From positions 1 through 64,000 of the forward strand of contig JAVTVY010036970.1 of NCBI GenBank assembly GCA_036873755.1: a stretch of DNA of 64,000 bases, in the 5' to 3' direction. Both the position numbers and the translations under genes were made by a program. This document shows positions 30,855-43,810 of this stretch, piece after piece; position 1 is the first letter of the stretch, and every line of letters begins with the position of its first letter. A model generated the notes under the pieces. That model was given only the letters and a program-made list of their open reading frames with translations. It did no database searches and had not been told where the DNA came from. The DNA is from Hanleya hanleyi. Taxonomy: Eukaryota; Mollusca; Polyplacophora; Lepidopleurida; Hanleyidae.

Positions 30855-30938
30855 AAATGGGGCTCGAACCCACAACGATAAAAAACGGCCTATCTCCGGG
30901 CTGAAGCGCAGTGTCTAACTTATTGAGCTATTCTATAT
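30855..30938 (-). repeat. tRNA-like sequence (SINE head or tRNA pseudogene)
   Basis: On the - strand, tagctcaataagttagaca looks like a D-arm/A box and gggttcgagcccca like a TPsiC/B box, spaced as in tRNA. The anticodon arm is weak (gcgcttcagcccgg) and a poly-T-like stretch replaces a variable loop. A tRNA-derived SINE head or pseudogene is more likely than a functional gene. Confidence 0.5.
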
Positions 30939-31654
30939 CCACAGCTTTATATCACTAATTAGAAAAAACATTTTTGGCAACAAGACGACCATTAAAATAT
31001 TTTTTTTTTATTTCATTTTTTAGTGATCAAGGCAAGTCAGAACCAAAATATACTTATGGTAAAACGGTATAGAATTGATATAGTAATTGAATGAATTGGA
31101 TTTTATTCTAGTTTTTGGCTGCCTACTATACAAATTTCTTTTGGAAAGAACTTAAAATTCGTCCAATTTATCGAAAATGAGCTTTCAACACATTTTTCTT
31201 TAAAGATTGGATATGGGGTATTGCTCCAAAAATAACAGTTCCATAACATTTTCCCAAAGGGCCTAGTTGTGGGCCGATGGCTAGGGAAAGGGGCCATGGC
31301 TCTTCAAAACAATAACTTCTCCCTATCCACGGATACTTGAATGACTTGACTGTACAGCTAACTTCCAGAGTAAATGACGGGGTAGTAACATTTTAATGTC
31401 CGCCTGAGCTGTGCTTCAACATGGAGTGATGATTATCACAGTCGTATCTGGTAAAAGTATATGTATGATAAACACAGCCAGAAATAAATGTTTTAAAGCC
31501 AGACATTTACGCTTGAAGCTAGAGCAGTGGTCATGTGACACTGAATCTGTTGGAAGATATATTTTTGTCATTTAGAATGTGGTCATATGACAGGATTTTC
31601 ATTATTTTGGGATTACACTATCTTAGTATAGCACAGATTCTAGTGCTGAAAATT

Positions 31655-31885
31655 GGTCGAGTCCCATGTGGGATTCGAACCAGCGACCCCAGAGTCGGGG
31701 CACCTATAAAATCGCCAGCACTATATGTCAGCGATCAAAACCACTCAGCCAATTGGCCTCCCATTAGTGAACTATTGGCCGAGTAGTTTAGATCGACAAC
31801 ATTTTTTGCCCGTTGGCTGAGTGGTTTAGATCTGTGACATATAGTGCTGGCGATTAGGTACCCGACTCTGAGGTCACCGCATGGG
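31655..31885. repeat. Inverted pair of tRNA-Leu-like sequences
   Basis: 31655-31760 (- strand) and 31805-31890 (+ strand) are inverted copies sharing ttggctgagtggtttagat (box A-like), catatagtgctggcgatt and gactctg. The left one keeps the gggattcgaacc box B-like motif on the opposite strand. They can fold into a large hairpin. Probably SINE heads inserted head to head. Confidence 0.6.
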
Positions 31886-32563
31886 ACTCTGGGATATACT
31901 GTTCTTTTATACAATTAAGAAATCTCGTGTGTTCTAGTCATGACTGAGTTTATCTCATTAACGTTTTTCATCAGTGTCGATGGCGTATCAATTTACTTCG
32001 TGAGTGAATAATTTTTCCAATTATGCAACTTTATTTTAATCAATATGCCAGCATGTTTGAAGGGGAGAGGAGAATGATCAACATTTATTTGGAACAGTTC
32101 ACTATTTCATTGTTGTTTGTTGATGTTTAGTGTAGAACAGTTCTCTTGCACACATCACTCACAACCATCTGTTCACGTTACGGTTTAGTTTATCTATTTA
32201 TTTGTCCTGTTCTCAGTAAGGGTTTTATAGTCTAAACAGTGCATCATGGGAGATCTTTAAATTTTAAAACATCTGATTGGTTAATTCAAATTTTCAAATG
32301 GAAATGTGATCATTTCATTGGCTTGTGAAGAATACTTGAATAGAATCCAGCCAATCACAGAGTTACAGTAATCCAGCCAATCAGTTTCTGTAAAGGTTCA
32401 ATTGCATAGATTATTATCTTTTACATGGTCATGTAATAAAACTGTTTTTGTAAGGTAACAGAATGATTAAGAAGATGTTACGATAGCTATAATGATTGGT
32501 TTTTGTATAAAGCTTGCTTGTCTACCACAGAACAATGATTTGTTGTTGTTTGTGTGAAGCATT

Positions 32564-33220
32564 CTTAAGGGTTCTGAGCCCTCCTGCAGACACTTACACA
32601 CCCTCTAGAATTTGTCTTTATGCAGCTAAAAGTATGCGTTATAGATATGGTAAGGATTCCAAATATATAAATGTGTTCACTATATATAACTTTGTAGGTT
32701 GTGAAGATATTCAAACTTCAATAAATAATTTTAAAAAAATTAGCCTTCTGTTTTAAATGGCTATTTTCAAAAAAGTATTCAACTTACATCATCATTTCCT
32801 ATGGAAGACAACTCCAACAGGAAATTGGTGTCTGTCTCAATTTTGGTCTAGTTTTTATTCTATTGACATTTAATTCAACTTCAAATTTCAAAACTGTGAA
32901 TTGCTCGATTTTGAAAAGAAATATTCCATTAAATGTCAACAGAATGATAACTATACCAAAATTGATAAAACTTGTGATAAGTTGAATACTTTTTTGAAAA
33001 TAGCATTTAAAAAATTAAAATTAAATTTCAAGTTACTTTTTTTTAAATCCAAATATCTTCACAACCTACAGGTTTATAGTGAACAAATTTATATATGTGG
33101 AATCCTTGAGAAATGTATTTTCAGGAAATACATACATTACTATATAGCTATGAGACATACTTTTAGCTGTATAGAGAAAAGTTCTCGAGGGTGTGTGCAG
33201 GAGGGCTCAGTACCCTTAAG
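32564..33220. mobile_element. Foldback element, copy 1 (cttaaggg ends)
   Basis: The left end cttaagggttctgagccctc and the right end gagggctcagtacccttaag are inverted. Arms of roughly 250-300 bp continue with gtaggttgtgaagatattc and its complement. No transposase. A second copy lies at 55254-55979. The 140-codon frame at 32901 is part of an arm. Confidence 0.85.
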
Positions 33221-33711
33221 GGCAGAAGAACCATTTATATTCCACAGTATGAGTGATTGGGCACACTTAAAGCTGAATATCACCCATCAAACTAAACTGA
33301 AACTAGAATGGCAATTCCCCTAGCCTGTGTATGACAAAATACCCATCAGATAATTTCCATTCGAAAAGATTTTGTTCATTTCCAGCTCTGGACCCCATAT
33401 TTGCATTTTTTGCAATCGATCAGTTCGCTGCTTATCCCCAAAAATAAGGCTCGAAGAGTTTGCTGGACTGCACGGTTGAAATGGTTGTTTGGAAAAAATA
33501 CTCACAAATTTCACCGAACACAATGACAGATGTGATGTAAAACTTGTCAACATTTAAAAAAGTTCAAAATATCACTATAAATTTCAAATGACCTCACTCA
33601 ATCCATGAACATACACATCGTAGCCATCCCAGTTCAATGAGCACAGAGCCTGTAGAGGTCACACATATCCACTCTGTTGCAACATTGTGACTTATATGAG
33701 TTTGGTAGTAC

Positions 33712-34044
33712 CATCTTCATATTATCCAGCCATTTTCTACGTTCCCACTTTGAACCTGCCTTGATTTTCCGAGGTGTAAATTTCACCTACGAATGTTCGA
33801 CAAACCAATGAGAACCTGCACACCTATTGTGTGCAGAATGACATCAAGTAGTGATATGGGGTTTGTATTAGTCCACTGTATAGGTCAGCAAATCAATAAC
33901 GCTATTCTAGGACACATTTCGAAATTCAAACGTTTTCGAGGTCAGTGATGTCTCGTGTCTACAAGTTTCGTTGAACATTGAAGGGGGCCAGAAGGGAAGT
34001 TCGAAGTGAGTTACGAAGAAATTGGTTCGATAAAAATGAAGATG
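33712..34044. mobile_element. MITE (CATCTTCAT ends) with 8-bp target duplication, copy 1
   Basis: Begins catcttcatattatccagcc and ends in the inverted ggttcgataaaaatgaagatg. It is flanked on both sides by ggtagtac (33704-33711 and 34045-34052). Length 333 bp. An 8-bp duplication fits hAT-like or Merlin-like mobilisation. No coding capacity. Confidence 0.9.
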
Positions 34045-34164
34045 GGTAGTACAGATATCAGCGTACACTGGTTGAAGTGTAGTATGGTTCACTGAATTGA
34101 ATGGAGTTTATTCAACAATCTAAAGTAACATATTCATAATGAGACAAATGATATAACATGGAGG

Positions 34165-35925
34165 TATATTAAAATTAAAAATCGACCAGAGGTCCATGTC
34201 CCCCGCTAGCAGCACCAGTTATGGTGTAATCCACCATAACTGGCGCTGCTGCTGCGGGGGCCATGGACCTCTATGGTCGATTTTTTTGGTCAATGATATC
34301 TCCTATCATTGATGAAAAGTATGATTTGAAAATGGAGATATCGCTGATGAGCTTAACATAATCTAATACAGTGGATGGCACCCATATTGGATTATGCACA
34401 TCCATAAAACATAATACCAACTGTCCTCTCACCAATGCCCATGCACTCCCCAAGTTTGAAGTAGATTGGTTGAATCATTCTAGAGTTATTGTCCAGACAA
34501 GATCTAAATGCTGAAAATCTAAGATGACTGACGGTGGCCATCTTGGATTACACAGGTAACTGAAAAGCAATGATAACTGTCCTCTCACCGATGTGAAGCC
34601 AAACTGCAAGTTTGAAGTCGATCAGTTGAATTATTCTAGAGTTGTTGTCCAGACAACTGCTTAAAATGCAACATAATCCAATATCGGTGGTAGATGGCAG
34701 CCAAATTTTGACTATGCTCGTTCATGAAACACAATCCTAACCGAGATCTCACCAAGGTCAAGGGACTCCCCCAAGTTTGAAGTTGATCGGTTAAATCGTT
34801 CACGAGTTATTGTCCGGACAAGAAAATCTAAGATCCAACTGCTTATAATCCAATATGGCTGATGGCGGCCATATTGGATTATGCACATTGCTGAAAAACA
34901 ATCCCAACTGTCCTCTCACCGATGTCAAGGCACTCCCCAAGTTTGAAGTAGATCAGTTGAATTGTACTCCAGTTATTGTCCAGACAAGATCAAACTGCTT
35001 AAAATCCAATGAAATCCAATATGGCTGATGGTGGCCATATTGGATTAAGCACGTCCTTGAAAAACAATCCTAATCCTCCTCTCAACAATGTCAAGTCACT
35101 CCCCACATATGAAGTAGATCGGTTGAATCGTTCTCGAGTTATTGTCCGGACAAGATACAACTGCTTATAATCCAATATGGCTGACGGCGGCCATATTAGA
35201 TTACGCACATTGCTGAAAAACAATCCCAACCGTCCTCTCACCAATGTCAAGGCACACCCCAAGTTTGAAGTTGATCGGATAAATCATTCACGCGTTATTG
35301 TCCGGACAAGAAAATCTCATCTTCATTTTATCCAGCCAATTTCTACGTTCCCACTTCGAACCTGCCTTGATTTATCTGACCCCTTCAGCGTTCAAAATCC
35401 GAGGTGTAAATTTCACCAGCTAATGACAGAAGAACCAATCAGAACGTACACATCGATTGCGAGTGAAGTCACATAGAGTGACATCATCCTCTATTAATGG
35501 CGCCCTTCCTCCTAATATGGTGCCCACTAATTAGGTCAGCCAATCAATAAAGCTCTTGTGCGACCCATTTCGAATTTCAAATGTTTTCGAGGTCAGTGAC
35601 ATTATTTGAACATTGAAGGGGTCCAGATATATCAAGGGAAGTTCGAAGTGGGAACGTAGAAATTGGCTGGATAAAATGAAGATGGAAAATCTAAGATCCA
35701 ACTGCTTGTAATCCAAAATGGCTTACGGCGGCCATATAGGATTATGCACATTGCTGAAAAACACTCTCCATCGTCATCTCACCAATGTCAAGGCACACCC
35801 CAAGTTTGAAGTTGATCGGTTAAATCGTTCACGAGTTACTGTCCGGACAAGAAAATCTTACGGAACTACGGACACCGGTGTTTCTAAGTCCCCCACCTAC
35901 TAAGTAGCGGGGGACAATAATGTGT
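34165..35925. repeat. Composite repeat: hairpin head plus about 160-bp tandem units, copy 1
   Basis: The head is a palindrome (atcgaccagaggtccatgtc ... ggacctctatggtcgat, 34180-34281). It is followed by about seven units containing aagtttgaagtcgatcggtt, gttattgtccggacaaga and a small palindrome around tggcggccatattgga. The tail ends in tagcgggggacaataatg. The same architecture occurs at 49498-50740. A MITE at 35318-35684 interrupts it. Confidence 0.8.
35318..35684. mobile_element. MITE (CATCTTCAT ends) with 8-bp target duplication, copy 2
   Basis: Same family as 33712-34044: catcttcattttatccagcc at the left and its complement at the right. It is flanked by gaaaatct (35310-35317 and 35685-35692). 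Length 367 bp. It is inserted inside a unit of the composite repeat, so it is younger than that array. Confidence 0.92.
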
Positions 35926-38900
35926 GATTGGTGGGGAAAAGAACTTTGGAAATAACAACAGCAAATGCATACGTGCTATATATTGACCTTCATGTAACAC
36001 CATGTGTATGGCCAAAAAATCTGCTACTTCTGTGTCTCTTGAACCGAAGAATATCACCCATGATCTTCTCTTCAGGGATATATTGGAGATTTCACTGTTG
36101 ACAAGTTGACGATATACCAAAATGGCAAACACATTGACAAGATAATTCATGAGTATAAATTCAAATGGGCCCAATTCAAATGTACCGAAGCCTAAATCAT
36201 ATACACTTTCGCGAGGTTTTCTTTACGACATTAATAAACCTATAATGTGGCAGTCCCAAGAACAGAGGTTATATAGAGGTAAAAGCTGGGGAGTGATTAT
36301 AGTAAGTGTATGGTGTCGTGAGTTAAAAACCTACAGAACCTCAAATGGAAATGATCAAAGTCCACTTTTTATGGGTGGTTGTGTTCAGCTTTAAGGATTT
36401 GGCGTATTCGTCATGCAAGGAAAACACAATAGGTCACTACATGTAGGGAACCTTGTTAAACCTGGAAAAGGGACCAGACAAATTGTATTGCCGGTTTGAA
36501 GATCCTTACATGACAAACTTCTCAAGGATTTTTACTTTACACGGATTGATAAATGGTGAACAAATTTTCTATCAGAATTTCTATGTAAACATTCTGTTCA
36601 AGTTTTTTTTTGGGGGGGTGTGTACATTTATATATTCCAGTGAAACCATCAGCCTTTCTGATCTAGAATCTCCTCTATATATCTATATATGTATATCATG
36701 AAGGCTAAATTTCATAGGTCACTGCTGCTCATAATTAAATACTGGTCACTAAAACATCATAGCTTCATGTTGTCATTTCTCTGGTCATTCTAGAAGCATT
36801 ATAGCAGGGGTAATAATAGTTGGGGGGGGGGGGGGTTCTACCACTATCCTGTCCTTTTCCCATAATGCTGCCATAGAAACCACAAAAATGATTGCAAATG
36901 TCCCAAAATTCAATAGGCTTCCCTACCCAGCAGTGCTGTATACCAAATGTTAAGTCTGTGGTTGGAACGTTCATTTAGACCGTTTTCATCACAAAAATGG
37001 GCAGCAGGACGGATGGACAGATAGCGTGACGACAGGATCCCATCTGACATATATGCAGCCAGTGGGATTAAAAAAAAGAAAAAAAACCCCCATAAATAAT
37101 GCATATAGTCTTTATTAATCCTGATGAATATAGCATGGATGAGAATTGCGTACAGTACATATTATATATAATAGACATTCATAAAATGGCTGATACAGCT
37201 AGAGTATTACATATAATGTATTGCACTATACACCTGTGCATATATATATAAAACATTGGAGGGTCGTGGAGCTTGTCTAATCGATAGCTGTAATAGGTGA
37301 ATGTTATAACTCAATTGTGTGTTCAATCATATCTCATAAAATACATGTAGAACACAATAAGTAAAATTATTCATTAATTGGCTTCTCTGGCATAATTAAC
37401 ATAATTTATTCATGAAATACTGAATTTGAAAAAGTTGGAAGTATCTCCAACGAAACCTCAGCTCCACAGCAATAAAGAAGTTGTTATCCATAGAATAGCC
37501 TTGTGTTGCAAAAAGAATAGTTCAGCTCTAGATTTTAATACATCATTTGAACAGATGTACGGTACTATCTTTCACTTTGCCAAGTTGTAGAAATTTATCT
37601 CCAGTTTGAGCAAAGAATTTTAGAAAAAATATCTTGCGCTTCACTGAGGCCTAGGTTAAAAATCCCCCAGTTGCATCGGTGGGGATTACGGCACCGTAAT
37701 TGACAGAACAGCGGATATTTTGTTTCAAGCTGCTGTTCCTTCCAGTGTACCTGGCAGTTGTGGTAGATCGAACAATTGACCAGCTCTCCTTGGGTTTGTG
37801 CAAAACAAATTACAGCTGGAAGAGAGCAGATTAAAGAAAGCAAATAATGGGCCGGCCCTGAAGTTGTGCAACTACATACTATTAAAGATTTGCTAGCCTG
37901 GCAGTTGAACAGTGTTGGAATCTTGTAAAGTATTCTGCTGTTCAAATCCATACAATTCTCTGGTTGAATTCAGCAAGCTCAGCAGGACACCACAATTATG
38001 ACAACGACAATGATTACATCATCAGCCTATAATAACATGTTCATCTCCAGACTATAATAATTACAGATCACCTCTGTAAATTCAGTTATTTTAGGGATAT
38101 CATTTTCTCAGTTAAGCACAGCACTAAAGGCCTGTCCTCTCCATATACATAGCCCTCTGATGGAGGTGTCACATGACCATGATGTGAAGTGGTGAGCAAT
38201 TCTCCCCACGTACTTAACCCATGCACATCACTACTGCACAAAATGCCATTAAAATTCTGTTTACTGAAGTCATGAGAATAGACCCAATTAATGTGGCAGA
38301 ATTCTCATCAAGTCCATTAAAAAATTTAATGGTCATAGAATTAATGGTCATTAAAATTATGACAACAAATTCATTGCATTAAAAGGCTTTTCATCGACCC
38401 CCTTAACTTCCATCACAATTAATTGCCAATATTTTTTTATTGCACAAATTAATGGTGTTTTACTGCTGGAAATCTGACTAATTTTCAAATTAATGTCTTT
38501 CAATGGAGTATTAAAGAAATTACAACAGAAATTAATGGCTGTTTTAATGAGATTTTGATGATATTCTAATGGAGATTTAATGAAATATATGCAGTTATGG
38601 ATGTACGAGTCCTCTGGTATGTTCAAAAGCCCTCTAATTGTAAGCTTGGCTACACACAGAAGATATCGATTATTTTCTACTTTATATCTGACATGTGGAT
38701 TGTGTTTACTCAATACTATAATCTACACTATGATGACTTCATGATGCGAGTCGTACAATCTCAATGAACAAGAACCACAGAAATCGATGAACATTTTATG
38801 AACATTTCAATTAATGGCTGGAACACTCACATACATGTTAATAGCTGAGTACAAAATCTGGCATTTGAAATCACAACCACAACTGAAGAAGGTGTACATT

Positions 38901-40800
38901 GATGGCTTACATAGTTCATGTATCACAAGACAGTTTGAGTCACAAGCAGTGAGTCGGTAAAAGTGAGTCAGTAACAAGATATGAGCACATGATTGACATT
39001 CTATTCTTCGAAGAAAAGCTACAGAAACTGGACATTCTATCATCAGTACTGAAATATCCTTCACCACTCGTTATCTTAACTATCGCAAATATGGCACTGT
39101 TGATTAAGAACATTTTAAAACAAGGTATGTGATGTATATAGAGTTTTCCAATGCAGCATACATTTGAAATTTAATCTTTTCAATAATATATGTGGTCATT
39201 TCTTAATTAAATTTACAATATCGTCATAAATAATATATGTATACACTGTAAAATGCCCAAGATATGACATTGACCTTATTGCTGACATAAAAACAATAAA
39301 TTTGATATCTCATCTGTAAGAAGCACGTTTTTTTTAAAATGAAAATCGATGATAAAACAAACATGAATAATTTTAAAATGCCTGAATAATGCAATCTGCC
39401 ACAACTGAATGGTAATAAAATGAATGGACTATATGTGCACCTGATGCCGAACCATCATTCCACTATCTACTGTTATCTCTCCATGATGGCAGACCAGAGT
39501 ACACCAGACCAATGTCTGAAGGACAGGATTGCACTGGGTATGTAATTATATATGCTCATATCCCAGCTAATGTTCCTCACTCTCCTTGTTCCCCTGCTCA
39601 TTCATTTTGTCAAATATTCACCTGTTGGTCACTAGGGGGCGCTTTGAATATCCAGTTACTGAGGACAGGCAATCGATTTCATCAATGCCATTTCGGATAT
39701 TGTTTATCGCAGTGATCAAATCAAAGGGACAGCCCTAGTTCAGAATAAATGTTGTTAATTTCATGCGTGTCAGGAGACATGTAAAATATCCCTAGAGGGG
39801 ATGGTATTCTTGATCAAACAGGCAGTGGTGCCAGGCTGGCAGCCTCATGCATTAATAGTAGTAGTGAAGCAGTTTTAGTTACAGTTCCATATTTTTATGG
39901 AAAGTTTTTAACATTGGGAGCAATTTACTGGAGATTTCGACTTTGCTAGTCGCTAATGTGCCCCTCCCCAAAAAGAAAAGGAAGAAGGGTGTAGTGAGAA
40001 TATAGGTTCTCTCACAGTTCAAACAATAATATGTAGTTTGCATCAGCACAGCGTGGAGGAACAAACTAATGTTTGTGCTGTACTGGTCAATGCCTGAAGG
40101 GAGGCGGGGCTAAACGGGGGCGTGGTCGAGCCACGTGGTAGTTTGTGAGATGCAGGGCGCATGGTCATTCTAGAGTTTTCCCTCTCAACGTGCAGCACAT
40201 ATTTGTTATTAAAAATATTTCCCCCATGGGGGGGGGAAATTTCTTGAGTATACCTTCAGCCTAATCTCCATGTGTATAAACCCATCCCAAAGATAACAGT
40301 ATTATAGTAAATGACACCTATAGATGCTTTTCCCAGAGTCTTTTCCATTACATCCGGTTCATGGTTTATCTCTGGGTTTGTAATGCCAGGTTGTCAATCA
40401 TATACACCAGTGTATGGTGCATTATAGTATATTACATGATAAGATATGATATGACTACATGATGTTATATGAGCATTGGTCTAGCATGATAAGTCGTCTA
40501 TTTGTACGAGCTGCACAACTGGAATAAACTCCCACCTTATGTTTTTATTCATTTGCTTTATTAGGACAGGTGGCAATAGGAAGGGAGAACAAACATGCTA
40601 TTAGCAAGTATAGTGGCATCATGCTGGGGAGACCACGGACTGTATTATAGAGTGGTCTCCCCTTGGTAGAGGGTACTGATTAACAAAAGCCAATGAGAAT
40701 AGCTCATGGGCAGAGTGAAGGAACTCAGACTACAGATTGACTGGGAGTGAAAAGGACGCGACAGACTGTTTCTCCCGGGAAATATCCAGCAGGCCTGCTC
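35926..40800. other. Intergenic sequence, no gene supported
   Basis: AT-rich with homopolymers (G run at 36823). A stretch at 38300-38600 is rich in aattaatgg. A CTCF-like core lies at 39639-39653. Short open frames have no recognisable homology. Confidence 0.4.
39639..39653 (+). promoter_or_regulatory. CTCF-like core motif (candidate)
   Basis: tcactagggggcgct matches 11 of 12 positions of the bilaterian CTCF core consensus CCASYAGRKGGC in + orientation. Motif match only, no binding evidence. Confidence 0.3.
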
Positions 40801-40811
40801 GTTCTACTGGC

Positions 40812-40905
40812 TTAAAGCGAGTGAATATAAGTTAACGTCGCTTTTAACTATATTTCAGTCATATCACGACGTTGGGTCCTATTCCTTTTCACACCCTGGC
40901 TTAAA
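40812..40905 (-). repeat. SINE tail fragment
   Basis: Reads on the - strand as gggtgtgaaaaggaatagga ... gatatgactgaaatatag ... gcgacgttaa, matching 22320-22395. Confidence 0.7.
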
Positions 40906-41074
40906 GCTCTATGGGTGTAGTGAATTTAATGTTTACCCGATTCAGCGGATTTATCAATTTGTATTTTCGTCCACAATTTCACGTGTACATGGTGAAAGGC
41001 TATCAAACCAATAGTAGGATGAATCCGACATAAACCCTACATTACAGCTAAATGATTGGATAACATAGAAAAAG

Positions 41075-41180
41075 TGCCTCAGGTGGTCAAGTGGTCTAAG
41101 ACGCTAGCCTCACACAGCTGGACTGGCACAGGTTTGAGCCCCCACTGGTGCATATGTGAAAGTTGTCATTTACTTCCCCG
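41075..41180 (+). repeat. tRNA-derived SINE head
   Basis: aggtggtcaagtggtctaag (A box-like) and caggtttgagccccc (B box-like) lie about 45 bp apart, as in tRNA. It is followed by a non-tRNA body and then by an inverted SINE tail at 41240. Confidence 0.6.
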
Positions 41181-41239
41181 ACGGGTGGTGGTTCTCTCCA
41201 GTTACTCCGGCTTCCTTCACCAACCAAACTGACCAGGGT

Positions 41240-41755
41240 GAGTGAGTAAATATGATTTAACCTCGCTTTCAACAACATTGGTTCCTATTTCTTTTCACAC
41301 CCGGAAACCACACAGGTGGGGTCCTATTCCTTTTCACACCCGGGATCCCCACGTGTGCCCCAGTTAGTCGCCTCTCATGACAAGCTCTCTGAGGAGCTGA
41401 GACCTATTCTTACCATGACCTGGAGTGTGCACAACAGCAGCCCAGGTCAATCCCCGGGAGCCTCACGGGGCCCAAATTGACCATCACGATATGAGTCAAC
41501 TAATCTTGAGTGTGACATTAAACCAATATCCCCCCCCCCCCCACTTCAGGTGGTTGAGTGAGCGAGTGAAAAAAAATTGTATCACATGTTTGGTTCCCAT
41601 TCCTGTTCACACCCGTGAACCCCATGTGTGCCCCAGTTAGTCGCCACTTACAACAAGCTCTCTGAGCTCAGGGGGCTGAGGCCTTTTCTTACCTGGAGTG
41701 TGCAAGACGACACCCCGGGTCAATCCCCGGGGAGCCCGATGGTGATTATCAGTCT
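41240..41755 (-). repeat. Two tandem inverted SINE bodies
   Basis: On the - strand, 41420-41240 and 41755-41475 each contain the cagagagcttgt phrase, gcgactaactggggcacac, gggtgtgaaaaggaata and the gttaaa tail. They are separated by a poly-C run at 41531. Relatives of 22195-22405. Confidence 0.7.
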
Positions 41756-43810
41756 GTATGATGAATCAGTGGGCGAAACAAGTGGAGTAAGGGATATACA
41801 AGCTGGTATAGGAGCCTAGTAATTATCTTCTTGATGATATTTTAACACGACCTGGCCTGGGGGGACTTTCCGCCCTCCCCTTTGCTTCTATCTCCGGAAC
41901 AACAAAAATTTGATAGCTGAGACTCCATGAGCAGAGGGTCATGGGTAAATTCGAAATGGCGGCCATGTGGGATACCAAAAAAGTGATGTTTTCATCGGAT
42001 TTCTGCAAAATTTTTGCTTTTCTGCATGAAAAAGTGGGCAAAACCATGAAAAAGTGGGCAAAACCCATTTTATTTCATATCAGATTATTATTTACTAATT
42101 TATCATGCAGTTTTTGCAAAGAAAATACAAAATTCCAAAATTCTGAGCAAAAAATACTCTTTTCGGAAATATTGTCACTGTGACGTCATGGCGGCCATCT
42201 TTTTCTTGTAGATCGAGCTTGACCGAAAGATATAGTGTGTTCAGTTTCAGCCCTCTACCCTTAGCGATAGCGAGAATATATAGGGAGGGAGGGTACTCCC
42301 CCTCGCCCCACCCAGGCTCCGGTACACCCCAAATCGCACAGGCCAGATGGTGTTAACACTTAACTCCCTCTCTCCCTTGTTATTAAACATTACATTTAAA
42401 AAACTATAGTACTAATTATAATGACTACATGTAAAATAAACTGACTAGAGTAAATGAGACAAGTGTAATTGAATCTGGTCAGCAGATTGACTAATTGATG
42501 GTAGGCCTTTATGTGATCTCTAGAAATGAAGATAGAAATAGATCTGATATATCAGGCATGTCAGGAGACAAATAACTTAACACAGGCCCCATGATTGTTG
42601 TACACACCGGCGCACTGATCAGGGAGACCATGCAGACTGGACAAGTGAGCTTCACTGGGTATGTTATTGTATAATCTGGACTCCTATAGATGGAAAATGG
42701 AGATAATTAGCAACTGATGTGCCAATTATTCAAAAATGACCAGGGGAAAAACATGAAATATTGATTAAATAATGAAGTGAAATGTGAACTAATACTAGCA
42801 TCTCGGTGAAATACAAATTCACGCTTTCTCGCCTATAAGAAGTCACTCGCCAAATTTGAAAACAATCGATACATCATAAAAGTCTAAAAGTTATTTCCTG
42901 GATAAGAAAAATATTACAGGATCATGGAATTACAGATGCCCAGTATTCCCGAATTCCCCTCCAGCCTCCACAGGGGACAAAAAAAAACATAAAAAAAAAA
43001 AGAAGTTTATTCAGGGGAGATAATTCATATTGATGATATAGTTGATTCCCTTTGGCTTCTCAATTAGTATGTAATAATTTGTACACCTTCAATCAAGCAT
43101 AGGATGAAATACCACTAACCTTAAAACACTGAACATTCGATAAAAGATATGTCGCGATTTGAAATCCAAATCAGGTTTTATTGGCTCTATATGTGTGTCA
43201 TATACTTGTTACCTCTTGTCTACTTGGATGAAGTGTACCCAAGATTATTTAGACAGACATTGCTGGATTCAGTTTATCTCCACTTTTCTCCACTTGAACA
43301 CCATTGGATTCACCTATGGTTGGATTCACCTATGGACAACAACCCTGTGAAGTTTTGCGGAGATCGGTGGACTTATCGACCAGACAAGGTACAGAAAAAC
43401 TGGTAAGATAAAACTTCAACCCACATTTACGGGGAATTTGAGAAAATTGACAGAAGGTAAATAATGCTGTTAACACTTTCTTCTCAACAAAACAGGGAAA
43501 TAACGTACCTTAATTTCTAGAGATCAATACCCACATCATTTAGTGCATTGTGACCATTTTTGGAAAGATAACATTTTAAAATGTTGATAATATCATGAAG
43601 GTTATAAATATCCAATTATGGATGTTAATATAAATAAAATCTTACCTATAGCATAACCATGACAACGCTCGATCTTTCTGTGACCTCTAACCAGAATGCA
43701 ATAGCACACGTCGTCAGTCTAACTAATGTTCATTGTACATGTTATAAATGTATATATGAAATGTATATGTGTATGGCAAAATGAACAGTTATAATTGATT
43801 AACTATTAAA
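41756..43810. other. Intergenic sequence, nothing recognised
   Basis: No supported gene. Short open frames at 41941 and 43149 show no family motifs. Confidence 0.4.

Noticed and set aside
30855..30938. Functional tRNA gene
   Set aside because: A and B boxes are present but the anticodon and acceptor stems do not pair convincingly. SINE or pseudogene more likely.
32901..33323. 140-codon plus-strand frame
   Set aside because: It lies in one arm of the foldback element 32564-33220, is lysine-rich AT translation and has no homology.
36820..36840. G-run as a G-quadruplex regulator
   Set aside because: A simple homopolymer run, isolated, with no gene nearby.
43149..43406. 85-codon frame with Trp-rich peptide
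   Set aside because: No recognised domain, and the next candidate donor/acceptor sites do not link it to another exon.
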